64,000 bases of DNA from Rhizomys pruinosus (GCA_009823505.1 VZQC01010433.1:1015396-1079395), one strand, 5' to 3'. Numbered from the stretch's first letter, positions 11,088-21,270 are shown. The notes: generated by a model from the sequence alone, not told the origin. Numbers and translations are program-made.

Positions 11088-11461
11088 TGTGGGAAAGCTT
11101 AGTTAACAGGCTTGAGCAGCTGCCTATTTAAAACTCAGGTTCCTTTGGGTTGTTAGCCTCACCCATGGGCTCCCTTGCCTCTCAGAAAAATTAAAAAATA
11201 AAATTAAAAGGGTGAGATGTGGGAAAGCTTAGTTAGATGGGTTGGATTCTAAGCCAATGGTACCTCCCTAGCCACACCCGGTGGGGTGTAGTGACGAATT
11301 GAGTCATGATGGATATTTAAGCAGACATGTTGGAATAAAATCTGTCTCTGCATTTGAACCTCAACCTGCCTACATGTGGTGTCCTTTCCTGCATGGGCTT
11401 TCCACATGGGTCGTCCTGGGATTAAGTGGGCCCCGCCACAAATCTCGGCAGCGATGCCACA
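11088..11461 (+). mobile_element. shortened endogenous retrovirus (LTR element) nested in L1
   Basis: A 374-base insertion with TG...CA ends and a 6-bp target duplication TCTTTA at 11082-11087 and 11462-11467, the size typical of class II (ERVK-type) elements. TGTGGGAAAGCTTAGTTA occurs at 11088 and again at 11218. The second copy begins what looks like a full 3' LTR (11218-11461, 244 bases) with a TATA-like ATATTTAA at 11313-11320 and AATAAA at 11334-11339. Just before 11218 lies an A/G-rich stretch ending AAAAGGGTGAGA, placed like a polypurine tract. The left copy seems to be an 18-base stub of the 5' LTR followed by about 110 bases of 3' internal sequence. No gag, pol or env coding remains. 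Confidence 0.75.
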
Positions 11462-11832
11462 TCTTTAATTCCTCACTGTGAAGTCTCTGTTCAGCTCTTT
11501 ACTCCATCTTTTGAGTGAGTCATTTGTTTTTTTTTTACTTCTTTGTCTTCTGAGTAGTTTATATTTTCTGGAAGTTAATGCTCTGTCAGATGTAAGACTG
11601 GTGAAAGTTTCCTCCCACTCTGGGTTTTCTCTTCACTTCCCTGATTGTTTCTTTCACTTTACAGAAGCTTTTGAGTTTAATGAGGTCCCTCTTGTCAATT
11701 GTCAACCTTATTTCCTACGCAACTGCTCTCTGATTTAGAAAGTCTTCTCCTATGCCTATGTCTTATAGGTTGCTGCCAACGTTTCTATCACATTCATAGT
11801 TTAAGGTTTTAGATTGAGGTCTTTGAATTTTG
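11462..11832 (-). mobile_element. L1 ORF2 continuation right of the retroviral insertion
   Basis: Inverse ORF2 hallmarks resume directly at the target duplication: GAAGTCTCTGTTCAGCTC, GGAAGTTAATGCTCTGTCAG, TACAGAAGCTTTTGAGTTTA and TTAGATTGAGGTCTTTGAAT. The L1 is cut off at a B2 at 11833. A plus-strand frame of 86 codons at 11478-11738 is antisense to ORF2. Confidence 0.9.
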
Positions 11833-12050
11833 TAGCTGGAGAGATGGCTCAGTGGTTAAGAGCAGTGACTGCTCTTGCAGAGAACCTGGGTTGAATTCCC
11901 AGCACTCACATGGCAGCTAACAACTCTCTGTAACTCCAATTCCAGGGAATCCACACCTTCTTCTGAACTCTGTGGGCACTGCATGACATGGGTACATACA
12001 CACAGACAATACACTCATATACATAAAAATAAAAAATAAAATATTTAAAA
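11833..12050 (+). mobile_element. B2 SINE, short form
   Basis: TAGCTGGAGAGATGGCTCAG, TTCTTCTGAACTCTGTGGGC and CATGACATGGGTACATACA, then an AATAAA-rich tail merging into a GATA microsatellite. Confidence 0.93.
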
Positions 12051-12051
12051 T

Positions 12052-12087
12052 ATAGATAGATAGATGATAGACAGATGATAGATAGAT

Positions 12088-12130
<43 letters not shown>

Positions 12131-12164
12131 GACAGATAGAGATAGAGAGACAGAGAGATAGATT
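12052..12164. repeat. (GATA)n microsatellite grown from a B2 tail
   Basis: GATA repeats with GACA and GAGA variants sit directly on the A-rich B2 tail. Confidence 0.93.
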
Positions 12165-12194
12165 TATAAGGAGTCTGAACTCAGGTACCCTGAA

Positions 12195-12525
12195 TGAATG
12201 GACAGTGTTTCTCAAGAAGATATATGTTATTAAATGAAAATCTGACTGCCAGGTATGCGATACCCCCTATGGGATACTGGTCAGGAAAGCCCCAGAGATG
12301 CATTTCCCCTCCAAACCCCGCAGACTATCTTCATTGCACTTGGTTGCCCACTATACCTACATGGTAAGACTCTGCTTCTGAAGACGCCACACAAGGCGGT
12401 TGCAGAACATAGAGAAATCAAGCTGAAACTGATCTGAAAACTTCCTATCTGCTGTCTACATTTCACAGTGCTGGAAAGTATTATATATACCACTAGAGGA
12501 CAAACGTCATCAATAGTATAACCCA
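12195..12525 (+). mobile_element. Lx-like L1 3' UTR, left part
   Basis: Words such as GACTGCCAGGTATGCGATAC, CAGGAAAGCCCCAGAGATGC and AACCCCGCAGACTATCTTC follow the order I know from rodent Lx 3' regions. It is interrupted by a B2 and continues at 12784. Confidence 0.65.
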
Positions 12526-12769
12526 GGGGCTGGAGAGATGGCCTAGCGGTTAAGAGCGCCAACTGCTCTTGCAGAGGATCCGGATTCAATCCCCAGCACC
12601 CACATGGCGGCTGAGAACTGTCTGTAACTCCAATTCCAGGAGAACTCCAGTTCCAGGGGAATCCGACACCCTCTTCTGACCTCCGCGGCATTGCACAACA
12701 CGGGTGCACAAACCTACATGCAGACAGTACATTCATACACATAGAAAATAAATAAATAAAAATTAAAAA
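12526..12769 (+). mobile_element. B2 SINE, long form, with target-site duplication
   Basis: GGGGCTGGAGAGATGGCCTA, GCGGTTAAGAGCGCC, then the duplicated block CCAATTCCAGGAGAACTCCA plus GTTCCAGGGGAATCCGACA. CpGs are retained and the tail is AATAAATAAA. Exact flanking repeats AATAGTATAACCCA at 12512-12525 and 12770-12783 show a clean insertion into the Lx 3' UTR. A 201-codon minus-strand frame across this copy is antisense repeat. Confidence 0.97.
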
Positions 12770-12783
12770 AATAGTATAACCCA

Positions 12784-13490
12784 GTGGTAGACCCTGAATG
12801 GCACAATACCAACCTAGAAAGCAGGATACATCCATGGGAACAATAGTGCTATGAAGGTTTCTGACTGGATTTGAGGACTGCTCCATGGGAGGGTATCTAT
12901 ACTATAAACCTGGATAAAAGCCTATAGCTAAAGGGGCCCCAGAACCTGGGGGTGAGGAGACCTACTACATCCCACTAAATATACAGATTGTCAATCTACC
13001 TCTACATATTTGAATATAGAATTTGATGGCCATAGATTTGTTTTGCTCTTAATCTTGGCCAGAGAGCCTTCTTTCTGCAGCAGGCAACAGTTGATGTAGA
13101 GACTCTGAAAATTAATGACAGTTGAGCACTTACCCCTAAGTGTGAATTTATACCACCCACCGCCCCCACCCCCACACTCACACAAAAGTTCAGGAAACAT
13201 TGTGAAAGAGAGCAGAAAGGATGTGAGAACCAGGGGATGGGAAGAGGAGCTATGAAATGCTCTTTCTAGCTGCGGCACTGACCCGGCACCCATGAATTCA
13301 CCACAGTTAAGGTTATCTGCACAAGACTTGAACAAGATCAAGCCAGCAAGATCATTCAGCATTCCAGCTGACAGCATTAATTGGACTCAGTGAGTTTCAA
13401 AACAAGAGGGGAAGAACAAGAAGGCAGGAAGAGGACACATAGTTACATTGTATGCATGTGGGAACTTGACAAAGGATAAGTAAAAGATAC
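12784..13490 (+). mobile_element. Lx-like L1 3' UTR, right part
   Basis: Continues from 12525: AAAGCAGGATACATCCATGG, CTATGAAGGTTTCTGACTGG, GAACCTGGGGGTGAGGAGAC, TTCTTTCTGCAGCAGGCAAC, GTTATCTGCACAAGACTTG and AATTGGACTCAGTGAGTTTC, all in the order of the Lx 3' UTR. The final part is diverged and lacks a clear poly(A). The antisense 128-codon frame at 12991-13377 is not a gene. Confidence 0.8.
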
Positions 13491-13619
13491 TTCTTAAAAA
13501 TAAGGAGAAGATGGCATAAGGAAAGCACCCAGTGTCCGCATGTGCACATGTACCCACAATGTGCATAGGCAAATACACACAGTAAAAATAAAATAGCTTA
13601 AATGAAGTATGAATGTCTT

Positions 13620-13838
13620 GTCTGGAGATATAGCTCAGTGGTTAAGAGCACTGGCTGCTCTTGTGAAGGACCAGGGTTTGATTCCCACCACCCACATGGC
13701 AACTAACAAGTCTGCAACTCCAGTTCCAGGGAATCTTACACCCTCTTCTGACTTCCATGGGCATTGTACGACACTTACACAAAGGAAATATAGTCACATG
13801 CATAAAATAAAAATAATAAAATTAAAATAAAATATTAA
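13620..13838 (+). mobile_element. B2 SINE, short form
   Basis: GTCTGGAGATATAGCTCAGT, GGTTTGATTCCCACCACCCA, CCCTCTTCTGACTTCCATGG and an AAATAAAAATAATAAAATT tail. Confidence 0.92.
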
Positions 13839-14301
13839 AATTCAGAAAAGAGAAGTCTTACAATTTTCTAACTAATATTTTCATAATTGAAAGTTTATAA
13901 TACTTGATGAACCACTGTATTTAAATACATTACAACATAAATTAGGAGCACCAATTTTCATAGCCAACCCATGCTATTATGGAATTTCGTAGAGTTTTCC
14001 TATAGCCCTTAGACTTGGTCTTCTTAGTTTACTAATGCCCAATCTCTGAAGTGGAGTTCAACTACTTTGGGCAACTTAGTAGTTAAGACAAAAGTCAAAA
14101 CCCAAATATTTCCAAATTAAATATTGTATTCATAAGTTCATTGCGCAGAAAGGTACAAAAAGCACAAGGTTTTTATTTACTTACTTCTGTATTAATCATG
14201 TCATTACAAATATGACTAAAATGAGTTCCTGCTATAAAGACTACAAGTAGAGGCAGAAGACATGTAAATAGATGGCTTCCATATGATGGAGTACATAGGA
14301 A

Positions 14302-14303
<2 letters not shown>
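13839..14303. other. unique AT-rich DNA
   Basis: No feature recognised. Confidence 0.4.

Positions 14304-14366
<63 letters not shown>
14304..14366. repeat. compound (CA)n(TA)n microsatellite
   Basis: About 15 CA units change directly into about 16 TA units. Alternating purine-pyrimidine DNA of this kind can adopt left-handed or cruciform structure. Confidence 0.96.
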
Positions 14367-14368
<2 letters not shown>

Positions 14369-14527
14369 TACATATGAACATCTACACGGCCCCTCCACTG
14401 GCTCTCTACTACTTGTTCTTAAAAGAAAACATTAATGTATTCCTGCTCATGGACTTATGGAAATTTTTATGGGATCCCACTCAATTCTTCCATTTTTAAT
14501 ACCTATATATTTATTTCAAAAATATTG

Positions 14528-14622
14528 GACCAGGCTTGATGGTACAAACCTATAGCCACAACAATTAGAAGATAGGCATCACCGAGAGATCAAGGCTAGA
14601 TTAGAAACAGAGAGATGGGGAA
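14528..14622 (+). mobile_element. degraded B1-like fragment
   Basis: GACCAGGCTTGATGGTACAA and AACCTATAGCCACAACAATT align loosely with the B1 left arm, and GAGATCAAGGCTAGATTAG with its middle. Confidence 0.5.
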
Positions 14623-14690
14623 AAGGTGGAAAACTGTTTCCTCTTTTATGAAGTTATGCAAATTTCCCTTATTAAACTTAATTATTCACA

Positions 14691-14915
14691 GGGCTGGAGA
14701 GATGGCTTAGTGGGTAAAAGCACTGGCCGTTCTTGAAGAGGACCCAGGCTCAGTCCCCAGCACTAATGTGGTGGCTAACAACAATCTGTAATTCTAGTTT
14801 CAGAGTTCTGACACCCTCTTCTGACCTCTGTGGGAACTGCATGACATAGGTGCACTTACATACATGCAGTTAATACACTCATACACATAACATTTAATTA
14901 AGCAATTGATTAATT
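14691..14915 (+). mobile_element. B2 SINE, short form
   Basis: GGGCTGGAGAGATGGCTTAG, CCCAGGCTCAGTCCCCAGCA, CCCTCTTCTGACCTCTGTGG and CATACATGCAGTTAATACAC. Confidence 0.93.
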
Positions 14916-15886
14916 TTTAAATATTAATAATTTATAAAGCCATATTATACAAATAACTCCAAATTAATCATAATCTAAGAATACTCAGTCATTGCAAAAT
15001 TCTAAATCTGGCTGATAAACAACTGATGTTTGAGAAATCCTCTAAAAAACATGAAATATTGATAAATCTGTAGGTTTTCAGGCTAAACTTTCCAAGAGCA
15101 GCTCCATCATAGTAAATGTGGTGTCAAAACAAAATTCCATCATCCTTTTATCCCTAAGCTTTGAATTGTGGAAACTGATGGCTATTTCCTTCAGAGTAGG
15201 ACTCTAAAACCTTCTTGATTCTTGGGCATGCAGTTGAAAGAAGTGTCTCTCCATCAGTCTTTCTCTCATCACATGCAGAGTGTAAGTTAAAACAACTGAT
15301 TGGATGCCAGTGAAGGCAACAAGTGCAGTCATAGCATGGGATTTGGAGGGCTGAGGGTCGAATGTCTTCTTTTTTATGGAAGAAAATCTCAGCATTGTGT
15401 TTTGGTATCAACAATAGAGACAGAGAGTCTTAGATAAAGGACTCAGCTTTCCTGCGTAAGAAACAGGTTTACATCAGGAACACCACCCACAGCAATATTC
15501 CCTACTAACCTGATCTTTCTTCATATAATTTACATTGTCTACTCAAAGTGATAATAATGTTAGTGAAAAATTATGTCCAGTACACTGGGATTCACTCCGA
15601 TACTCTCATAACATTAAGAAGTCAAACTAAACACTGAACTTTATACAGCCTACTTTCAACAAGGGCATTTTTCTTTATATATCTCAAAAGTAAAAATCCA
15701 GATTGAAAATCATTTAATTGAAACACTTGGAGCAAAATATGTGTTGAGATTCAGAAGCACTTCAAAGGAAAAGCAGTTTACATATGGCGGACAGCATACC
15801 ATGACCCTTGAATACTAGGATGGGACTGTCCAACCAAACATTTGAAAAGTTCTGCCGTGAAAAATATGGGTATTCCTATTAAGATT
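14916..15886. other. unique intergenic DNA
   Basis: No repeat recognised. Minus-strand frames of 86 and 63 codons at 15154-15414 overlap each other in different frames and have no recognisable features. Confidence 0.45.
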
Positions 15887-16142
15887 TTTTTTTAATTTTT
15901 TTAAAATTAAATTTATTTATTTCTGTATGTGCATGAATGTACTGTCTGCATGCAAGTTTGTGCACCCGTGTCGTGCAATGCCGCGGAGGTCAGAAGAGGG
16001 TCTCGGATTCCCCTGGAACTGGAGTTCTCCTGGAATTGAAGTTTCAGACGGTTCTCTGCCGCCATGTGGGTGCTGGGGATCGAACCCGGGTCCTCTGCAA
16101 GAGCGGTCGGCGCTCTTAGCCGCTAGGCCATCTCTCCAGCCC
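15887..16142 (-). mobile_element. B2 SINE, long form, CpG-rich
   Basis: On the minus strand: GGGCTGGAGAGATGGCCTAG, CGGCTAAGAGCGCCGACCGC, CCCGGGTTCGATCCCCAGCA, the doubled CCAGGAGAACTCCAG block and a CGGCATTGCACGACACGGG right end. Many intact CpGs make it one of the youngest insertions here. Plus and minus open frames over it are repeat-derived. Confidence 0.96.
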
Positions 16143-16330
16143 AAGTAAGATGTTTTTAAGACTAAAAAACCACTCATCAGCAGTCTCTAATCCCCAAAAT
16201 GCTCTGGCCATGACAGGTTTGAGCTTGGGTTTGAAATCATGAATGAGTGAAACCGGGCTCATAGTAGTACGTTTATAACTCGGGAGAGAAACTAGCTAGC
16301 TTGCAAAGGAGCTTTTAAAATTATTATGGT

Positions 16331-16484
16331 GCAGAGCGTGGTGGCACACGCCTTTCATCCCAGCACTCAGGAGGCAGAGGCAGGTGGATCTCTGTGAGTT
16401 CAAGGCCAGCCTGATCTACATAGTGAGCTCCAGGCCAGCTGGGACTAAAGGGAGACTCTGTCTCAAAAAGACCAAAAAATAATA
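16331..16484 (+). mobile_element. B1 SINE with short target duplication
   Basis: GCAGAGCGTGGTGGCACACG, GCACTCAGGAGGCAGAGGCA, then ACTAAAGGGAGACTCTGTCT. Flanking TATTATGGT at 16322-16330 and 16485-16493. Confidence 0.95.
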
Positions 16485-16607
16485 TATTATGGTAGGTACT
16501 ACATGAATATACACTAAATGGAAAAGAGGGCCCCACAGGACAAATACAGCATGGCATTAAATACAGCTGCGGAAACAGCTCCAGGAGAGATTAAAGGTAC
16601 TTACCAT

Positions 16608-16735
16608 GCCAAACTAAATTCAATCCCAGAAGCCACATAAAGGTGGAAGGAAAGAGATGACTCCACAAACGTATCCTCTGACCTCCACATGCGCACTCTG
16701 GCAAACGCGCCACCCCCATTAATTAATTACAATTT
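16608..16735 (+). mobile_element. B3-like SINE fragment
   Basis: CAATCCCAGAAGCCACATAA and GGTGGAAGGAAAGAGATGAC, then TATCCTCTGACCTCCACATG and CGCACTCTGGCAAACGCGCC: the B3 body without its tRNA-like 5' head. Confidence 0.75.
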
Positions 16736-17723
16736 GCAACAAACTCCAAGTAGCTAAAACAATTTTGCTTAGAAAAATTTGGAAAACTCGTATCTCCTGA
16801 TTTTGAAATCTAACACAAAAATACTATGATAACAGATTAATAGACCAAAGGAACAGAGCGGGGAGTCCCAACATAAATCCACAAGGACTGTGGGTCATTA
16901 TTCTCTGCCAAAGGCATGATAACCACTCAACAGGAAAAGGAAAATTTCTCTCTAAAAAGACCAAGACAACCAGATTTCCACATGCTCTTTGCTTATGCAA
17001 TAACTAACTCCAAATGAATCAACATAAAACTCTCAGAAGGAAACATAGGGTAAATCTTTCCAACCCTCAATTTGGCAATGGAGTCTTAAATATAGTGCAG
17101 AAGCACACCAGAAAAACGAAGAAAGAAAAATTAGATTATATAATCATCGAAATTAAGATCTATTTTTACATAAAAGGTTAGCATCAAAAGAGTGGAAAGG
17201 GAGCCTATAGATAGAAAAACACTTGAAAATCATATATCACATAAGTTCAAATATCTGGAATTCTACCTCCTTCTAATAATTTAGCTAAGGACTTGAGCAA
17301 GCTTTTCTGCAAAGAAGATATACACACACAAATAGCCAATAAAAACATGAAAAGATGATCAACATGTGTGAACATCAGGGAAAATGAAAACGGTGAGGTG
17401 GTACCTCACACATCCTAAGATGGCTGAAATTTAAAAAAAAAAAAAGACAGCAATAACACTCTGGCAAAGATGTGAAAAAATTGCATCTTTCATACATTGG
17501 TGCTGCAAATACAAAAACAATGCATCATTTCTCAAAAAGCTAAGCATAATCCAGCAATTCCACTCCTTAGGTATATACCCAAAGGAACTGACAGCTGGAA
17601 CTGAAACAGAGATACATTAAACACAGATGCCAACAGGTAGAAACAACTTAAGTATCAACCAGCAATAAACAAAATTTGGAATACATATACAATACATTAT
17701 CCAGCCTTAAAAAGGTTTAAAAT
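16736..17723 (+). mobile_element. ancient L1M LINE, ORF2 C-terminal relic
   Basis: Diverged ORF2 3' sequence, sense strand. Recognisable words in the right order are GGTAAATCTTTCCAACCCTC, GAAGATATACACACACAAA, GGTGAGGTGGTACCTCACAC, CAGCAATTCCACTCCTTAGG, TATATACCCAAAGGAACTGA and TAGAAACAACTTAAGTATCA. There are many frameshifts and no open frame. It continues after a B1 at 17859. Confidence 0.9.
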
Positions 17724-17858
17724 TGCCACTGTGATGGCACAGGCCCTTGAACACTTGGGAGGCAGAGGTGGATCTCTGTGAATTCAAGGTCAGTCTGGTC
17801 TACATAGTGAATTCCAGACCAGCTGAGGCTACATAGTGAAACACTGTCTAAAAATAAA
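17724..17858 (+). mobile_element. B1 SINE inserted into L1M
   Basis: GCCACTGTGATGGCACAGGC, CACTTGGGAGGCAGAGGTGG, GACCAGCTGAGGCTACATAG, then CACTGTCTAAAAATAAA. It interrupts the L1 just after AGCCTTAAAAAGG; the L1 resumes with GAAATTCTGGTATATCC. Confidence 0.9.
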
Positions 17859-18215
17859 TGTTGAAATTCTGGTATATCCACAATGTGAATAAATCTTAAA
17901 ACTTCAAAAGGTATTATGCTAAGCAAAAGAACAAGACACAAAGGGATAAATATTGTCATGATTTTCCTTTCTTGAGGTATGTAGAATAGGCAAGAGAAAT
18001 AGATTAAATGTTTCTAGGTGAGGTGTGAGTGAAATACAAAGTTAATGTTTAACAGAGTTAATGTTTATAGTAAAGAAAATGTTTGGAAATAAGTAGTTAT
18101 GGGTATACATTGTGGATATACTAAATTGCATGCTTAAAATAGGTTATATTACATGTTTCTTGTTTAAAAAATACATAGAAATATTGAATTTTACAATCTA
18201 AATTGGTGAACTGTA
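17859..18215 (+). mobile_element. ancient L1M LINE, end of ORF2 and 3' UTR
   Basis: GGTATTATGCTAAGCAAAAG, CACAAAGGGATAAATATTGT and TTGAGGTATGTAGAATAGGC mark the end of ORF2. The 3' UTR words TGGATATACTAAATTGCATG and GAATTTTACAATCTAAATTG follow. No poly(A) remains. Confidence 0.8.
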
Positions 18216-18284
18216 TAATATAGAACTATATCAGGCAAAAGTACTATAATGCCAAATGAGCACATAAGACGTGAAATCCACAGC

Positions 18285-18425
18285 ATGTCAGATAGGTGAA
18301 GAACAGGATTCCATAGACTGTCACCCTGGGTTTGAATCAAGGCTTTCCATCTCTAACCACATGATTCTATTAAGATATTGAATTTCCCTATCCCTTATGT
18401 TCTTTCCTGTAATAAGAATAACAGC
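18285..18425 (-). mobile_element. MIR SINE, first segment, split by two B2 copies
   Basis: CCTGGGTTTGAATCAAGGC and CCATCTCTAACCACATGATT match the MIR core, and ATAAGAATAACAGCACC its distal part. The remainder is displaced to 18637-18681 and 18906-18995 (GTTCCTGGCATATCTCAAGC). MIR strand is uncertain. Confidence 0.65.
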
Positions 18426-18429
18426 ACCT

Positions 18430-18636
18430 TTTATTTCTTTTTTAATTATTATTTTTATTTTATGTATGTGAGTATATTGCCTGCATGTATGCAAATGTAC
18501 CCATATTATATTGTCCTGGCGATCAGAAGAGCGCATTGGATCTCCTGGACCTGGAGTTATAGATGGTTCTTAGCTACCATATGGGTGCTCTCTCCAACAA
18601 TCAGTGCTCTTCACTACTGAGCCATCTCTCCAGCAC
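18430..18636 (-). mobile_element. B2 SINE, inverse, inserted in MIR
   Basis: T/A-rich tail, then ATGTATGTGAGTATATTGCC, a right end without the long-form duplication (GATCTCCTGGACCTGGAGTT), and the head as TGAGCCATCTCTCCAGCACC. The central part has lost about 20 bases. Confidence 0.9.
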
Positions 18637-18681
18637 CTTTTCCTTAAGGCTACTAAGGATTAAAAGAATAAATGTGTCCCA

Positions 18682-18905
18682 GGGCTGGAGAGATGGCTCA
18701 GTGGTTAAGAGCTCCGACTGCTCTTGCAGAGGACCCGGGTTTGATTCCCAGCACCCACATGGCGGCTAAGAACCGTCTTTTTAACTCCAGTTCCAGGGGA
18801 ATCCGACACCTTCTTCTGACCTCAATGGTATTGCATGACATGGGGGCACCAACCTACATGCAGACAGTACACTCATACCCATAAAAATAATGAATAAAAA
18901 TTTTA
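18682..18905 (+). mobile_element. B2 SINE inserted in MIR, opposite to its neighbour
   Basis: GGGCTGGAGAGATGGCTCAG, GACCCGGGTTTGATTCCCAG, CTTCTTCTGACCTCAATGGT and a T/A-rich tail. Flanks TAAAAGAATAAATGTGTCCC and, after the tail, TAAAAGAATAAAAGTTTCCT look like a diverged 20-base target duplication. Confidence 0.93.
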
Positions 18906-19000
18906 AAATATTTTTTAAAAGAATAAAAGTTTCCTAAGTGTTTAGATGAGTTCCTGGCATATCTCAAGCACTCGTGACAGTAATCACTGTTATTTAAAAC

Positions 19001-19852
19001 AAAAGTCTTTGGACAAAGGCACATGTGAGATTTGAGACAGGATGGATTCATAGGGATGCTTCCTACTTCTGAGCCACTGAAGAACAGTAACCTGCTACAT
19101 AAAAAGACAGGGAATTTGTCTCTAGAAGCATTTGTTGTTGATGAACGTTAGCTAAGTATGGCAGCTGTGGAAATACATTTCCAAACAGAAAACAGACAAA
19201 CAGAAAGACAGACACTTATCCAATTTGCCTGTGACAGAAGGACTGACACTCCTGAGACCCAGGAGATTATGTAGCTAAGGAAAAACTAGTAACAGCTCTT
19301 AAGGAACTAAGCACTCCTTACTAGGCGAGTCTGATGAGGAATGAGGAGGCAAGGTTCTCCATGCTCCTACACAGGTAGAAGATGGGATAGTTAATTAATA
19401 TCGAATACATACTTAACAAATACATTACTATCCATTGCAGGAGGCCAGATTCTCTGGAAACTGACACTGGAGATAACGCTTAATCAGAGAGAGCCCTTAG
19501 GAGCAAGGGAAGAAAGATAAACTGGAGAAAAGTTGAGCTCAGAGCCAATTGCCACAGTGGCCAGGTAGCTGGCCACTCAAAAGTGCCCCCTTGCAGTTAC
19601 CTTGAACTGAGGCAGGAAGGATTGACCTTTGTGCTCCCCACATTGTCCTGTCATTTTAGGTGAGCTGCAATCACGGAGAAGAATGCCATTTTAAGGCAGC
19701 TCTTATCAACTGAGGGCAAAGTTCAGAAGCCCGGGAGAGCACTGCAGCCACACTCTGCAGTTTGGGAAGAAATGCCTGTTCCTGGAGGAGGGTCTTTGCA
19801 AATCTCCTCAGCCTTTACCACACCATGTGTCCCATGTTTAGCACCAAAGCAA
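19001..19852. other. unique intergenic DNA
   Basis: Start of an 8-kb SINE-poor block. Moderate GC and no gene recognised. A 72-codon frame at 19762-19980 runs into the MER5A relic. Confidence 0.45.
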
Positions 19853-20010
19853 CATTAGAAATGGCAGCAGCAACAGGACTTGGAATCTCTTTAGAGACCT
19901 CTTCTCAGTTCCCATGCCAGACCCTACATCAAAAACTCCAGAGGGAGGCCCCAGCAGTCTGTGTTTCAATAACCAGGTAATTGTAATGCATATGCATTTG
20001 AAAAACAGTA
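19853..20010 (+). mobile_element. MER5A-like hAT-Charlie DNA transposon relic
   Basis: GCAGCAGCAACAGGACTTGG, CCCATGCCAGACCCTACATC, AAAACTCCAGAGGGAGGCCC, CAGCAGTCTGTGTTTCAATA and GTAATTGTAATGCATATGCA follow the MER5A consensus closely in order. The terminal inverted repeat end is only vaguely kept (TTTGAAAAACAGTA). It is a non-autonomous element shared by placental mammals, so this locus is old. Confidence 0.85.
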
Positions 20011-21270
20011 CTAATTATGCTTTATAAGACAGGAAATAAACAAAAACCACTTTACTGTGAGAACAGTACCATGTAGCCTATACTATTATGATTGTATATC
20101 ATAAGCTTGGGGCTCAGTTTTACAGGAAGATAAATTCAATCTCTTAAAGCTCTGGCTTTGAGCAGTCATAGAGCTATTGGTTTACAGTGGTGAAGGTAAA
20201 CACTGCATTGCAGGAATATTTGCTATAACACTACATATGTGACATAGACAAATGGGAATGTGAATTACAAAATGTAAGTTATGCTCATTGTAAAAGAAAA
20301 AAATGTCCATAAATATGAAAGAACACAGTAAGAGAGAAATGTGAATTGAGTTAATCAAAATGATAAGATTGAGACAACTCTACCATACTTGGCATGTCAC
20401 TCTCTCCTGAAGCTTTGGAAAAGATTTGCAGGTAAAGAAATTTCAAAGTGATCTCAGAAGGGTAGCAGGAAACAGCCTGACGGCAATGTATTTACAGAAG
20501 TGGTGTCTGTATCCAAGATATATGGAGTCGGGGAAGAGAAGGAAAAATCCTCAGGTCTGAGTGATAGGTAGCACTGAGACAAATTTTAATGACAAGGCCA
20601 TGAAAACTTTCAAGGATACTGTCACACCGGGTATTCAATACCATCAGAGTGACGGTGTGGCCTGCAACTCACTGGCCTCCCAGGAAACCTGAAAAAAGAT
20701 AATGAAGTAATTAATGTGTTAGGTTCATATGAGGGGAGTGCATGCATGCTGGCATGCAGAAAGGAGGAATATTCAGGACTCCAATGAAAAGGAAGTCAGA
20801 TTTATTTTAGGCATGGTGGCCTATGTCGGGATTAGGATGACCAGTGCCAGAATGTCCCCGGCACACAAGGAAGAGAGTCGGGTTTACAAGGAAGTGGGGA
20901 CTAGGAAATGGGGATAGGGCACCAGTAGGTCTGTGGCTGCTGTCAAAAGGAGCATCTTGAAAGAAACTGGGACCTGTGACTGGTATCAGTAGGATCATCT
21001 TTGATAGAAACTGAGGCTTGTGTTCTGGTCTCTAGAGAGGCATGATTGCAGGATATTGCAGGAGCACAGTCCACGGTAATTATTTCTTGGAACTTCTGCC
21101 TCAGTTGGCTTTCTGGAATCCCTGACTTAGGTGGGCTACAACCTTACAGAATGTTCACAAAATCAGCTTCAGTTCCTGGAGGTGTTTTCTTTATGCTTGT
21201 CATAGTTGCCTCAGCCACAGGAGTGTAAGTTACATCCTCCACTTCTATACTGCTCTCCACACTTCAAAGT
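20011..21270. other. unique intergenic DNA, SINE-free
   Basis: No confident gene. Open frames of about 60 codons at 20729-20917, 20807-20998 and 21046-21228 are unremarkable. GGTATTCAATACC at 20630-20642 is a small palindrome flanked by CACACCG and CGGTGTG. Confidence 0.45.

Noticed and set aside
12281..12886. 201-codon minus-strand frame, the longest in the window
   Set aside because: It is the antisense of a young B2 (12526-12769) plus the surrounding Lx-like L1 3' UTR. The same peptide words recur wherever long-form B2 occurs (15917, 26966, 40232, 54331).
12991..13377. 128-codon minus-strand frame
   Set aside because: It lies antisense in an Lx-like L1 3' UTR; its Gly run is the complement of a C-rich patch.
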